Source: Arthrobacter citreus
GTDB lineage: Bacteria > Actinomycetota > Actinomycetes > Actinomycetales > Micrococcaceae
Length of the DNA: 64,000 bases
Assembly: GCF_038405225.1 (NCBI RefSeq)
Contig: NZ_CP151657.1
Span: 2,728,001 to 2,792,000 of the forward strand
Direction of reading: 5' to 3'
Made by a program: the position numbers and the translations under genes. The notes beneath the pieces were generated by a model. The model was given only the letters and a program-made list of their open reading frames with translations, had not been told where the DNA came from and did not search any database. This document shows positions 47,633-55,998 of the stretch, one piece after another; within the stretch, counting starts at the first letter, position 1, and each line of letters starts with the position of its first letter.

Positions 47633-49264
47633 ATGGATCAGAACGGATCTTTTCCCGGCAAGACTGCCGGCAGTGGACAGGACGCAGTGGGCAGTGCACA
47701 GGGCGCAGCCGCCAGGCAGACGGCACTCAGCCTGTCAATTTACGCTGCCGATCCTGTTGCTGCCCGGGCCGTTCCTTCGCCCGTTCCCGTTCCTTCCGTT
47801 CCGGGTTCCGCGGTTGATCCCGCGATTGCTGTTCCGGGGCCCGATGCTCCGGTGACCGGTACCGGTCACCGGGACGGGTTGACCGGGTCCCTGGCCCTGC
47901 AAGCTGTGGAGTCCCTGACCCAGGACCAGGCCGGCGCCGTCCTGTCCCGCCTGGATCACCTGATCCGGTGGGCGCAGGCCCAGCAGGCCAAAACCCTCTC
48001 CCGCATACAGGTCCTGTTCCGGGACGAATACCTGAAGGACACCGGCCTGCTCGATCCCGGTCTGGCGTTCAGCCTCGCCGCGGAGGAAGCCGCAGCCATC
48101 CTGCACGTACCCACGAACACCGCCATGATGCTCATGAGCGAGGCCGGAACGCTCTGCACCACCCACGCCGCCACCCTGCACACCCTGGAATCCGGGCACA
48201 TCAGTTACGGGCACGTCCAGACCGTGGTGGATCAGTCCCAGAACATTCCGCCCGCGGAGCTGCCTGGTTTCGAGGCCCGGCTGCTGGGCCTGGCCCCGGA
48301 GCAAACCCACACCCAGTTCCGGGTCCGGGCCAGGCGGCTGCGGGAGACCACGTATCCGGAAACCATCGTCGTGCGTCAGCGCAGTGCTTTTGACCGGCGC
48401 CGTGTCGCGTTGCAGCCCGAGTGCGACGGCATGTCCTGGCTCTCGGCACTGCTGCCGGCCCAGAAGGCGCAGGCGTTTTTCCACCAGCTCAGCCTCGCCG
48501 CCCGCGGTGAGCAGGCCGCCGGAGACCCGCGCACCGTGGATCAGCTGCGGGCGGACATCATGGACAGCCTGCTCGAGGGCCACAACGACCCGGAGGACCA
48601 AGAGGACCGCGAAGAGGCGGACCAACATGATGAGGCGGGCGGCCGCGGGAGCCACCGGACAGGCAGCCACAGCCAGGGACGGACGCGTGCGAGGGCCCGG
48701 ACAGAGATCCTGGTCCTGATTAGCGCCGAGACCCTCTTCGGCGCCGACGAACAACCCGCCGAACTGCACGGCTACGGACCGATCAGCCCGGTCACGGCAC
48801 GAAAGATGGCCCGGGAAGCTGCGAAATGGACACCGGTGGAGCGGGACCCGGAAACCGGGGAGTTCCTGCGGATCGGCCGCAAACGGAAAGTACCGGATCG
48901 ACTCAAGCAGGTGCTGCGGGTCCGGGACGGGACCTGCCGGTTCCCGGGCTGCCGGACCAACGCGGTCATTTCCGAAATCGACCACACCACACCCTGGGCG
49001 CAGGGCGGGGCCACCGATCATGACAATTTGGAGCATTTATGCCGGCGGCACCACATGTTCAAAACCAAAGGCTTCTGGAAAGCCTGCCAACCCAGCCCGG
49101 GAATTATTGAATGGACCTCACCGGGCGGACGAAAGTACCGCACCGAACCCCACCTCACCCTTGCCGTTCGGACTCCAGAGCCAGCAAAGCCAATGGATGG
49201 TGTCAGTGCCGACGCTGGTGCCAGCGATCCGGAAGTCTACGGAGACGACCCACCACCCTTCTAG
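47633..49264 (+). CDS. DUF222 / 13E12-type HNH endonuclease protein
   Basis: 543 residues. N-terminal DUF222 helical region (about 60-330; LAAEEAAAILHVPTNTAMMLMSEA, SGHISYGHVQTVVDQSQ) and a C-terminal HNH: CRFPGCRTNAVISEIDHTTPWAQGGATDHDNLEHLCRRHHMFK, read in parts, with the CxxPGC and HH residues complete. A charged Asp/Glu/His-rich linker (about 320-345) separates them. These proteins occur in many copies in actinobacteria; a few are phage attachment targets (REP13E12 of Mycobacterium). TGTCAGTGCCG occurs 18 bases before the ATG and again 53 bases before the stop. The role is unknown. The 215-base gap upstream has a duplicated ACCGGCTTTTT element just after the DadA-like gene. Confidence 0.9.
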   Translation: MDQNGSFPGKTAGSGQDAVGSAQGAAARQTALSLSIYAADPVAARAVPSPVPVPSVPGSAVDPAIAVPGPDAPVTGTGHRDGLTGSLALQAVESLTQDQAGAVLSRLDHLIRWAQAQQAKTLSRIQVLFRDEYLKDTGLLDPGLAFSLAAEEAAAILHVPTNTAMMLMSEAGTLCTTHAATLHTLESGHISYGHVQTVVDQSQNIPPAELPGFEARLLGLAPEQTHTQFRVRARRLRETTYPETIVVRQRSAFDRRRVALQPECDGMSWLSALLPAQKAQAFFHQLSLAARGEQAAGDPRTVDQLRADIMDSLLEGHNDPEDQEDREEADQHDEAGGRGSHRTGSHSQGRTRARARTEILVLISAETLFGADEQPAELHGYGPISPVTARKMAREAAKWTPVERDPETGEFLRIGRKRKVPDRLKQVLRVRDGTCRFPGCRTNAVISEIDHTTPWAQGGATDHDNLEHLCRRHHMFKTKGFWKACQPSPGIIEWTSPGGRKYRTEPHLTLAVRTPEPAKPMDGVSADAGASDPEVYGDDPPPF

Positions 49265-49338
49265 GCCTCATACGGTAAGGGGAAACCGTAACGGAACAAC
49301 GCTGTGCAGCATCTGATTCCAGATCTAAAGTTCTGTAC

Positions 49339-50508
49339 ATGCCACGCACGTGCGGCGCACCAGGACGGGCGCCCGGGTTTGGCCAACGCCGGTGCAGGAA
49401 TCCGCGCACCGCAGTTTGGTCCCGGGTGCGTTCCGGCCTGGCAGCGGCAGGCATTGTCGTCTCGGCAGCTGCCTGTACAGGCGAATTCGTCACGTCGGAC
49501 CCAGAAGCTGTGTCACGGGGACCGGCAACTGTCGCACAGGAGCATCCGAGGCCGTCCCCGGGACGCCAACCCCAGCCACCATCACAACCAGTACCCCGGC
49601 CATCTACATCGTTTTTGTCCTCTCCCCTGCTGCCCACTTCTCATCCGCCGTCATCCCCTTCCGACTCATCGGCTCCTTCCGGTTCGTCAGCGTCCCTCTC
49701 CGCATCACCGACAACCGCCCGTGCACCGGCAGAACCCGACATCACGGTGAGTCTCGACGAGCAAAGGCTGAATATCGGCGCGGGCATCATCAGTATTCTC
49801 GTCACCAACAACACTGGCGCTCCGATATCCATCACGGCGGCTGCACTCGCGACTCCGCGTTTTGATGGACCGAGCAGCTGGACTCCGGGCCCTGCGGGAG
49901 CGAGCACCGTTCGCTCGGGCGCAACAGTAGCCCTGCCTGCGCCTCTGGCGGCTGCACTCTGCGGCGGGAGTGCAGATTCGGGTCAGCCTCCGGACTCCGG
50001 CCGGCCGGAAACGGCCACCGTGTTGCTGACGCTCAACGGACTGCAGCACGAGTTCGAAGCAGAAGATCCTCATGACGCACTGGTTAGGCTCCAAGGACAA
50101 GACTGTCTGGAACGCGCCATGCTGGCGGTCGCATCCGTGGTCCCCATGCCAACACTCTCCGTCGCCGCGGACGGAAGCACCGCCGTCGTCCACCTGTCGG
50201 TTATTCCAACGGGAGTCAGTGCGGACCTTACGCTCACAAACTTTGGCAACACCACTTTGCTGGCGGAAGACCCCCAGCAGCCCTGGCCCCGAAGCGTCTC
50301 CATTTCCGGAACAGATCCGCCAACCATTGTTGATCTGGCCGTAAAACCGGCGAGATGCGATCCGCACGCCCTGGCGGAGGATAAGGCCGGAACCAAGCTG
50401 CCCGTGAAGGTGGCAGCCGGCCAGCGGTCCGGAGAGCTGCGGCTGGAACCAAGCGGGGATTTCACCCGGTCGGTTTACGCATTTGTAGCGAAGGCCTGCG
50501 GCAATTAG
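49339..50508 (+). CDS. proline/serine-rich lipoprotein, unknown function
   Basis: 389 residues. A long basic n-region (about 30 residues) precedes a hydrophobic segment and the lipobox VSAAAC (Cys about 46). Then 80 residues of Pro/Ser linker and a C-terminal part of about 255 residues with beta-strand patterns (ITVSLDEQRLNIGAGIISILVTNNTGAPISITAAAL, read in parts; NIG/NLT motifs) and Cys pairs, perhaps two Ig-like domains. No family recognised. TAAAGT lies 7 bases before the ATG, so the long N-terminus is supported by leaderless initiation. It follows the DUF222 gene by 74 bases that include a weak TACGGT/ACCGTA hairpin. Confidence 0.7.
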   Translation: MPRTCGAPGRAPGFGQRRCRNPRTAVWSRVRSGLAAAGIVVSAAACTGEFVTSDPEAVSRGPATVAQEHPRPSPGRQPQPPSQPVPRPSTSFLSSPLLPTSHPPSSPSDSSAPSGSSASLSASPTTARAPAEPDITVSLDEQRLNIGAGIISILVTNNTGAPISITAAALATPRFDGPSSWTPGPAGASTVRSGATVALPAPLAAALCGGSADSGQPPDSGRPETATVLLTLNGLQHEFEAEDPHDALVRLQGQDCLERAMLAVASVVPMPTLSVAADGSTAVVHLSVIPTGVSADLTLTNFGNTTLLAEDPQQPWPRSVSISGTDPPTIVDLAVKPARCDPHALAEDKAGTKLPVKVAAGQRSGELRLEPSGDFTRSVYAFVAKACGN

Positions 50509-50594
50509 CCCGGCTGCCACAACCATCAGGGCCAAGCGGAAGGTGGGCATCATTGCGCGTGGATCAGCTTGTTTTGAGCTGCCGAAAAGGAGAG

Positions 50595-50622
50595 ACGCAG
50601 ACCACGCCATTGTGATCTGCGT
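50595..50622. terminator. hairpin downstream of the lipoprotein gene
   Basis: ACGCAGACCAC (50595-50605) pairs with GTGATCTGCGT (50612-50622) over 11 bases with one mismatch, loop GCCATT. It lies 87 bases after the lipoprotein stop, in a 232-base gene-free gap. No U-tract. Confidence 0.45.
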
Positions 50623-50740
50623 TGCATAAGATGCTAGCGAGAATCGCTGCGCTTTGCAGGAACGCCCCGCGGGTGCGCGCGTCAAGCTCCTTCCGGGACC
50701 CCGTCGCGGAAGTGTCAGGAGTGCGTGAGACGATAAAAAC

Positions 50741-53700
50741 ATGCCTTCCTCACCGCCCCTGATTGATGTCACCGACATCATCCGCGTTGTCGGCGGCGCC
50801 GCATTCCAGCGCGGCCAAACCTATGCCAAAGGTGGCGCCGTGGACGCCATGGAGTGGGATCCGCAGGCAGAAGTGCTCAGGGCCAAGGTTCGCGGCCACT
50901 CCTCGGTACCGTACCGAATCATGCTGCAGCTGGGGGAAAAACGGCAGGGTGACTACCGACTGCTGGACAACCATTGCAGCTGTCCGGTGGGATTCGACTG
51001 CAAGCACGTGGCCGCCGTCGCACTCCAAAGCAACACAGATCATCTGCTGGCACGGCAGGAATTCATCCGTCCAGCCGCACCGGGAAAGCCTGCCGTACCC
51101 GCATGGCAGGACTCCCTGCAAACCCTCATCGATGCCGACCTCGATGCCCTCACCGGCAGCACCCCTGCCGCGGCCACACCGTTGGCCCTGCAGTTTGAGG
51201 TGCGGACCACCGACGCAGGCATGAGCTCCCGCTGGGGCGCGCCGGCCCCCCGCAGCGCCCACCGCGCCACATCCTTCCGCTTGGGCGTCCGCCCAGTGGT
51301 GCGCAACACAAAGGGCAACTGGGTCAAGAACAATCTGGCCTGGAGCAACATCGCATATCAGACCTACGGCATGAAACTCGATCCTGAGCAGCACCGCTGG
51401 TTTTCACAGTTCCCGGCCCTGCACCGCTCCAACGGCGTGAGCTATTTCGGGCAGAACGATTCCTGGCTCTACCTCGATGACTTCGCGAATCCGCTCCTGT
51501 GGCAGCTGCTCGAAGAGGCGCGGCGGATCGGAATCGACTTTGTCGGCACCAAAAAGGACACCAGCGTCCAGCTGGGGCAGCGTGCAGCCCTTTCACTGGA
51601 CGTCCGGGCCGCTGAACCCGGCGATTCCTCCCGGCTCCAGTTGTTGCCGGTGCTGGAAATCGACGGCCAGCCGCTGCCCACCGACGCCGCAGGGCTCATC
51701 TCCGGACACGGCATCTATGTGCGCAGCCCGGAAAACGTCATCACTCTGGCGCCCACCGCCCGGCCGCTCACAGATCAGGACAAGGGCCTGCTGCTCAAGG
51801 GCGCTCCGGTGATGATCCCCGAAGAGGACGCTCCGGTGTTCCTGGAAAAGTTCTACCCAAAGCTTCGCCAGGTGCTGCCAGTGACAAGTAGCGACAACTC
51901 AGTGGAGTTCCCCGAAATTTCGCCTCCGATGCTCGTTCTCACGGCATCGTTCCAGCCGGATGATTCACTGTTCCTCGACTGGGAATGGGAATACCGGCAG
52001 GGCGAAGACATCACCCGCATTCCGCTGGGCACCAGGGCTGATCCGGCTGCCGGCTACCGCGATATCGTTGCCGAAGCTGACTTGCTGACGGCTGTCGGCA
52101 AGGTCCTCGGCGGGGTGCCCCGCAGCCGCGCCTACCAAGGCATAGACACCGCGGAATTCACCGAATATGTGCTGCCGAAAATCGAAAAAGTCGACGGCGT
52201 GAGGGTGGATGTGATCGGCGAACGCCCCGATTACCGTGAGCTGACCAGCGTTCCGGAGCTTCGAATCACCACTGTGGAGACCGAGCGCCGTGACTGGTTT
52301 GATCTTGGCATCATGATCACGGTGGATGGCCGGCTTGTTCCCTTCGCCGAGGTGTTCAAGGCGCTGTCCCAGGGCAAAACCAAGCTGCTGCTGCCCGACC
52401 GCACGTATCTGTCCCTGGACCGGCCCGAATTTGCCCAGCTCCACGCCCTGCTTGAAGAGGCCGAAGGACTGCGCGAGTGGGAAACCGGCGAAATGACCAT
52501 CAGCCGGTACCAGGCCGGGCTGTGGTCCGAGCTGGAGGAGCTCGCCGAAGAAACCGAGCAGGCAGCCGCTTGGCGCGCCTCGGTAACCGGGCTGCTGGAA
52601 CTGGAGTCAGTGGACCCGGTGCCGTTGCCCGCCGGCCTCAAAGCTGAACTGCGTCCCTACCAAGCTGAGGGGTTCAACTGGCTCGCCTTCCTCTGGCAGC
52701 ACGGGCTCGGCGGGATCCTGGCGGATGACATGGGGCTGGGTAAGACCCTGCAAACGCTGGCGCTGGTGGCGCATGCCCGGGAAAGTGCCACAGCTCAGCC
52801 TTCGGCGGCTTCCGGCGACGGTGGCTCCCCGGCGGCGCCCGACGACGGCGGGTCCCCGGCAGCGCGCAGACCGTTCCTCGTTGTTGCTCCCACCTCCGTG
52901 GTGCCCAACTGGCTGTCGGAAGCAGCCCGCTTCACTCCCGGGCTGCGCACGGTGTCCATCCCCGACACCAGCGCCAAATCCAAGGTGCCGCTGGCCGACC
53001 TCACTGCGGATGCCGACATCGTTGTCACCTCTTATGCCGTGTTCCGGCTGGACTTTGCCGCTTACCGCTCACTCGAATGGGATGGGCTGATCCTGGATGA
53101 GGCGCAGTTCGTGAAGAACCGCACCACTCGGGCGCATCAATGCGCACGCGACCTCGTGGCCCCGTTCAAGCTGGCGATCACCGGCACCCCCATGGAAAAC
53201 AACCTCCTCGAGCTGTGGAGCCTGTTTGCGATCGTGGCGCCAGGCCTGTTTCCCTCAGCCCGCAAGTTCACTGAGGAATACCAGCGCCCGATTGAACGCG
53301 GTGAAGACGCCAACTTGTTGGCCCGGATGCGCCGCCGGATCCGTCCGCTCCTCATGCGCCGCACCAAGGAAGCAGTGGCCAAGGACCTCCCGGAAAAGCA
53401 GGAACAGGTCCTTGAAGTGGATTTGAGCCCGAAGCACCGCAAAATCTACGAAATGCACCTTCAGCGTGAACGCCAAAAGCTGATGGGACTTATCAAGGAC
53501 CTCGACCGAAACCGGATGATCGTGTTCCGTTCCCTGACCCTGCTCAGGATGCTGAGCCTTGACGCCTCGCTCGTGGACGATGAGTATGCCGGAGTTCCGT
53601 CGGCCAAACTCGACGCCCTGTTTGAGCAGCTCGAAGATGTCACCGCTGAAGGGCACCGGGCACTGATCTTCAGCCAGTTCACCTCTTTCCTGAAGAAGGC

Positions 53701-54103
53701 CGCCGAGCGCCTTGATGCTGCGGGCATCCCTTACGCCTATCTGGACGGCTCCACCCGGGACCGCGGTGCCGTCATCAACTCCTTCAAGGACGGCCAGGCG
53801 CCCGTGTTCCTGATCAGCCTCAAGGCCGGCGGATTCGGCCTGAACCTGACGGAGGCCGACTACGTGTTCCTGCTGGATCCCTGGTGGAACCCGGCGGCCG
53901 AGTCGCAGGCGGTGGACCGCACGCACCGCATCGGGCAAACCCGCAATGTCATGGTGTACCGGATGGTTGCGCGGGGGACCATCGAAGAGAAGGTTATGGC
54001 GTTGAAGGAGCAAAAGGCGAAGCTCTTCAGCTCCGTGATGGACGACGACGCCGTGTTCAGTTCAGCGCTGACCGCTGACGACATCAGGGCACTGCTGGAC
54101 TGA
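50741..54103 (+). CDS. SWIM zinc-finger SNF2-family DNA-dependent ATPase
   Basis: 1120 residues. An N-terminal SWIM finger (Cys79, Cys81, Cys87, His89 in NHCSCPVGFDCKHV) is followed by about 550 residues of the bacterial SNF2-associated region. The motor begins near 635: Walker A ADDMGLGKTLQTL (about 660), DEAQ box LILDEAQFVKN (about 785), GTPMENNLLELWSLF, and in the helicase C half LISLKAGGFGLNLTEADYVFLLDPWWNPA and QAVDRTHRIGQ. A Gly/Ser/Pro/Asp-rich insertion (GGSPAAPDDGGSPAA) interrupts motifs I and Ia. Such proteins remodel protein-DNA complexes or aid transcription recycling and repair; the exact role is open. No Shine-Dalgarno is seen right before the ATG. Confidence 0.93.
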   Translation: MPSSPPLIDVTDIIRVVGGAAFQRGQTYAKGGAVDAMEWDPQAEVLRAKVRGHSSVPYRIMLQLGEKRQGDYRLLDNHCSCPVGFDCKHVAAVALQSNTDHLLARQEFIRPAAPGKPAVPAWQDSLQTLIDADLDALTGSTPAAATPLALQFEVRTTDAGMSSRWGAPAPRSAHRATSFRLGVRPVVRNTKGNWVKNNLAWSNIAYQTYGMKLDPEQHRWFSQFPALHRSNGVSYFGQNDSWLYLDDFANPLLWQLLEEARRIGIDFVGTKKDTSVQLGQRAALSLDVRAAEPGDSSRLQLLPVLEIDGQPLPTDAAGLISGHGIYVRSPENVITLAPTARPLTDQDKGLLLKGAPVMIPEEDAPVFLEKFYPKLRQVLPVTSSDNSVEFPEISPPMLVLTASFQPDDSLFLDWEWEYRQGEDITRIPLGTRADPAAGYRDIVAEADLLTAVGKVLGGVPRSRAYQGIDTAEFTEYVLPKIEKVDGVRVDVIGERPDYRELTSVPELRITTVETERRDWFDLGIMITVDGRLVPFAEVFKALSQGKTKLLLPDRTYLSLDRPEFAQLHALLEEAEGLREWETGEMTISRYQAGLWSELEELAEETEQAAAWRASVTGLLELESVDPVPLPAGLKAELRPYQAEGFNWLAFLWQHGLGGILADDMGLGKTLQTLALVAHARESATAQPSAASGDGGSPAAPDDGGSPAARRPFLVVAPTSVVPNWLSEAARFTPGLRTVSIPDTSAKSKVPLADLTADADIVVTSYAVFRLDFAAYRSLEWDGLILDEAQFVKNRTTRAHQCARDLVAPFKLAITGTPMENNLLELWSLFAIVAPGLFPSARKFTEEYQRPIERGEDANLLARMRRRIRPLLMRRTKEAVAKDLPEKQEQVLEVDLSPKHRKIYEMHLQRERQKLMGLIKDLDRNRMIVFRSLTLLRMLSLDASLVDDEYAGVPSAKLDALFEQLEDVTAEGHRALIFSQFTSFLKKAAERLDAAGIPYAYLDGSTRDRGAVINSFKDGQAPVFLISLKAGGFGLNLTEADYVFLLDPWWNPAAESQAVDRTHRIGQTRNVMVYRMVARGTIEEKVMALKEQKAKLFSSVMDDDAVFSSALTADDIRALLD

Positions 54104-54201
54104 GTGGCTTCACACTCACGATCAGCTATGAATTTCCCCACGGCTGCTGCTGCCTGGACGGCATCAAAGCGCGTCATTGCAGGCGAGTGCCGGCATTCCT
54201 G

Positions 54202-54223
54202 TGCACCGGGTGAGCCCGGTGCA
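54202..54223. terminator. hairpin downstream of the SNF2 gene
   Basis: TGCACCGGG-TGAG-CCCGGTGCA is a perfect 9-base stem with a 4-base loop, 98 bases past the SNF2 stop, followed by AGCTATTAAT. Confidence 0.65.
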
Positions 54224-54289
54224 GCTATTAATCTGGAAAAGGTCAGCACCTTGCCCTCCATCAGGGGCCGCCGTCATCGGGAAAGGACT

Positions 54290-54547
54290 ATGTACACGCA
54301 GGATTCAACCCTCGTCCGTCCGCTGGATGTCACCGCGAAGGATGAAGACGAGCTCGTGCATGTTTTTTGCACACCCTGCAAGCGCCGGGCGATGCACCAT
54401 GCACAAAGACCCACTCCGTACTGCGGAAAGATCATGCCGAACCGCCCGCTGAGGGATGACAACGGCCATCTGCCCGTTTGCACGGTGTGCGTGGATTTGG
54501 CACGTTCCGGCCCCTGCCCCCGCTGCGGCATGCAGGCCCGGTTCTAG
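54290..54547 (+). CDS. small Cys-rich zinc-ribbon-like protein
   Basis: 85 residues with seven cysteines: Cys27/Cys30 (FCTPC), Cys45 (PYCGK), Cys64/Cys67 (PVCTVC) and Cys76/Cys79 (PCPRCG). The CGK ... PVCxxC layout resembles the small actinobacterial DUF3039-type proteins, but the match is uncertain. The ATG at 54290 has AAAGGA 2-3 bases upstream; the frame is open back to 54104, but that part is not conserved-looking. It may bind zinc and nucleic acid; placed between the SNF2 ATPase and a MarR-type regulator. Confidence 0.7.
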   Translation: MYTQDSTLVRPLDVTAKDEDELVHVFCTPCKRRAMHHAQRPTPYCGKIMPNRPLRDDNGHLPVCTVCVDLARSGPCPRCGMQARF

Positions 54548-54572
54548 CATTCCCTCATGCCTGATGAGCCAT

Positions 54573-54622
54573 TTCCGTGAACCTCGTTTGGCATTCCGTG
54601 AACCTCGTTTGGTTTGTACAGT
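54573..54622 (+). promoter_or_regulatory. 21-bp direct repeats and leaderless promoter of the MarR-type gene
   Basis: A 19-base sequence starting TTCCGTGAACCTCG is present at 54573-54591 and 54594-54612, exactly 21 bases apart. TTCCGT of the second copy and TACAGT (54617-54622) are 17 bases apart and the ATG follows 6 bases later. The repeats are the likely binding site of the encoded regulator or another one. Confidence 0.6.
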
Positions 54623-54628
54623 GGGGTG

Positions 54629-55075
54629 ATGGCTACTGACGAACGCCCCATCGGATTCTGGCTGAAACTCGTGGACCAATTGGTTGATGACCAGTTCGGA
54701 GCCAGTTTCGAAGAACACGGCGTCACCCGGAGGCAATGGCAGATGATGAATCTGCTGACTGACGGTCCCGCCTCCGAGAAGCAGCTCACCGACGGGCTGA
54801 GACCCTATTTCCCTGTCGTGGAATCCGGCACCTCGGTGGAACTGATCGAGGAACTGCGTGAAAGCGGCTGGGTCGCTCTGGACGAGGGCCAGTATCAGCT
54901 CACTGATCTGGGCCGCCGCAGTTTGGAGAACCTCCGCGGCGCCGTGGAACGCATCCGGGAGCAGCTCACGGAAAATGTCTCAGAAGATGAGTACAGCGCT
55001 CTCGTGGCCGTGCTCCAGCGGATGGCCACCAATCTGGGGTGGGACGACACCCGGGACAAGCCGGTGGAACCATGA
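54629..55075 (+). CDS. MarR-like winged-helix regulator
   Basis: 148 residues. IGFWLKLVDQLVDDQFGASFEEHGVTRRQWQMMNLL, read in parts, is a MarR-type dimerisation helix followed by the HTH; SGWVALDEGQYQLTDLGRRSLENL is the wing and following helix; the C-terminal helices (AVERIREQL, SEDEYSALVAVLQRMATNL) complete the dimer interface. A TACAGT -10 lies 6 bases before the ATG, pointing to a leaderless mRNA; there is no good Shine-Dalgarno. Direct repeats at 54573-54612 in its promoter suggest autoregulation. No obvious target operon: it is followed by a gap of 300 bases. Confidence 0.82.
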   Translation: MATDERPIGFWLKLVDQLVDDQFGASFEEHGVTRRQWQMMNLLTDGPASEKQLTDGLRPYFPVVESGTSVELIEELRESGWVALDEGQYQLTDLGRRSLENLRGAVERIREQLTENVSEDEYSALVAVLQRMATNLGWDDTRDKPVEP

Positions 55076-55151
55076 CGTCTTTACTCCCAGACGCTGCGGG
55101 CTCGTTGCTGCGGGCGCATTATTAAACCGAGGTCCTTGTTAGACTGGCGCC

Positions 55152-55250
55152 ATGTTATTCCCAAGCATCATGAGCGGCCCCAGGTCCGCCGTGGAGGGGA
55201 TGGTGGGCCGGCAGGCCTGCAGAGCATCTAACCTGCCGCTGCTCGCCTAG
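55152..55250 (+). CDS. possible leaderless 32-codon ORF (leader peptide or small protein)
   Basis: ATG at 55152 opens a 32-residue frame ending TAG (start MLFPSIMSGP, end SNLPLLA). TAGACT (55140-55145) lies 6 bases before the ATG, the spacing of leaderless genes in this window. No family can be assigned. It is the only coding signal in the 307 bases between the MarR-type and FBP genes and could be a leader peptide for the FBP gene. Evidence is limited to the promoter spacing. Confidence 0.3.
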   Translation: MLFPSIMSGPRSAVEGMVGRQACRASNLPLLA

Positions 55251-55382
55251 GCTTCCCGCACCTTCCCCTCCGAGTGCATCTAAGCGCACGTGCCTTTATC
55301 CGCACACGGTTTGTGGTGCCCGCAGGCATGCGAGCGGACAGTTCCATGTCCTCATTCCTGCTCACCGAAGGCAGTACTTTTT

Positions 55383-55877
55383 ATGCAACCCCTGACAGAA
55401 TCCGCTATCCGGCGTTCCTTCATCAACGCAAGCCGCTCCGAGACGGCTGCCCTGAACCTCCCGCAGGACTTTGAAACCATCGATTGGGACCAGCTTGACC
55501 AGCTCGGCTGGCGGGATCACAAGATGCCCAAGCGCGGTTATCTGCTGGCACCGTTCGAAGGGTCGATCGTTGGCGTCCTGCTGCGGGCACCCGACACGGC
55601 AGCACCAAAAAACCGCCGGGTGATGTGTGCCCTGTGCCAGGACGTGAAGTCCAAGGACGAGGTATTCCTCTACGTGGCGCGGCGCGCAGGCGCATCCGGA
55701 CGCAATGGCAATTCGGTCGGCACCCTCATACACGCCGATTTCATTTGCTCACAAAGCGTCCGCGCCGAAGTGGAGCCCACACCCATCCACCCTGATCCCG
55801 AGCTGGTCATCAAGGAACGGATTGACGGCCTGCAGTTCCGGACGGAGCAGTTTATCCGCCAGGTCCTGGCCCAGTAG
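55383..55877 (+). CDS. FBP (FusB/EF-G-binding-like) zinc-finger domain protein
   Basis: 164 residues. The C-terminal half is the FBP/FusB treble-clef region: RRVMCALCQDVKSKDEVFLYVARRAG (Cys82, Cys85) and GTLIHADFICSQSVRAEV (His117, Cys122), then a final helix ELVIKERIDGLQFRTEQFIRQVL, read in parts. FusB-type proteins bind elongation factor G and rescue it from stalled ribosomes. One of the usual four cysteines is replaced by His117, which can still bind zinc. The ATG at 55383 is preferred over upstream starts because the fold begins there; the Shine-Dalgarno GAAGG is 12 bases away. Confidence 0.85.
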   Translation: MQPLTESAIRRSFINASRSETAALNLPQDFETIDWDQLDQLGWRDHKMPKRGYLLAPFEGSIVGVLLRAPDTAAPKNRRVMCALCQDVKSKDEVFLYVARRAGASGRNGNSVGTLIHADFICSQSVRAEVEPTPIHPDPELVIKERIDGLQFRTEQFIRQVLAQ

Positions 55878-55945
55878 GCAAGAACCGGTCTGGACCTGAC
55901 CAGGCAGGTACGGGTAAGGACCTGACCCGGTAGGGAACCACCCTT

Positions 55946-55977
55946 TGGTCCGGCGGCTCGCAGGAGCCGCCGGACCA
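55946..55977. terminator. bidirectional terminator between FBP and dehydrogenase genes
   Basis: TGGTCCGGCGGCTC-GCAG-GAGCCGCCGGACCA: a perfect 14-base stem (read as two arms and loop) between two convergent genes. No strong U-tract on either side. Confidence 0.75.
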
Positions 55978-55998
55978 GATTAGCCGAAGAACACCGGA

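Noticed and set aside
47633-49264. prophage or integrative element around the DUF222/HNH gene
   Set aside because: No integrase, phage structural gene or tRNA target is near; only an 11-base repeat was seen.
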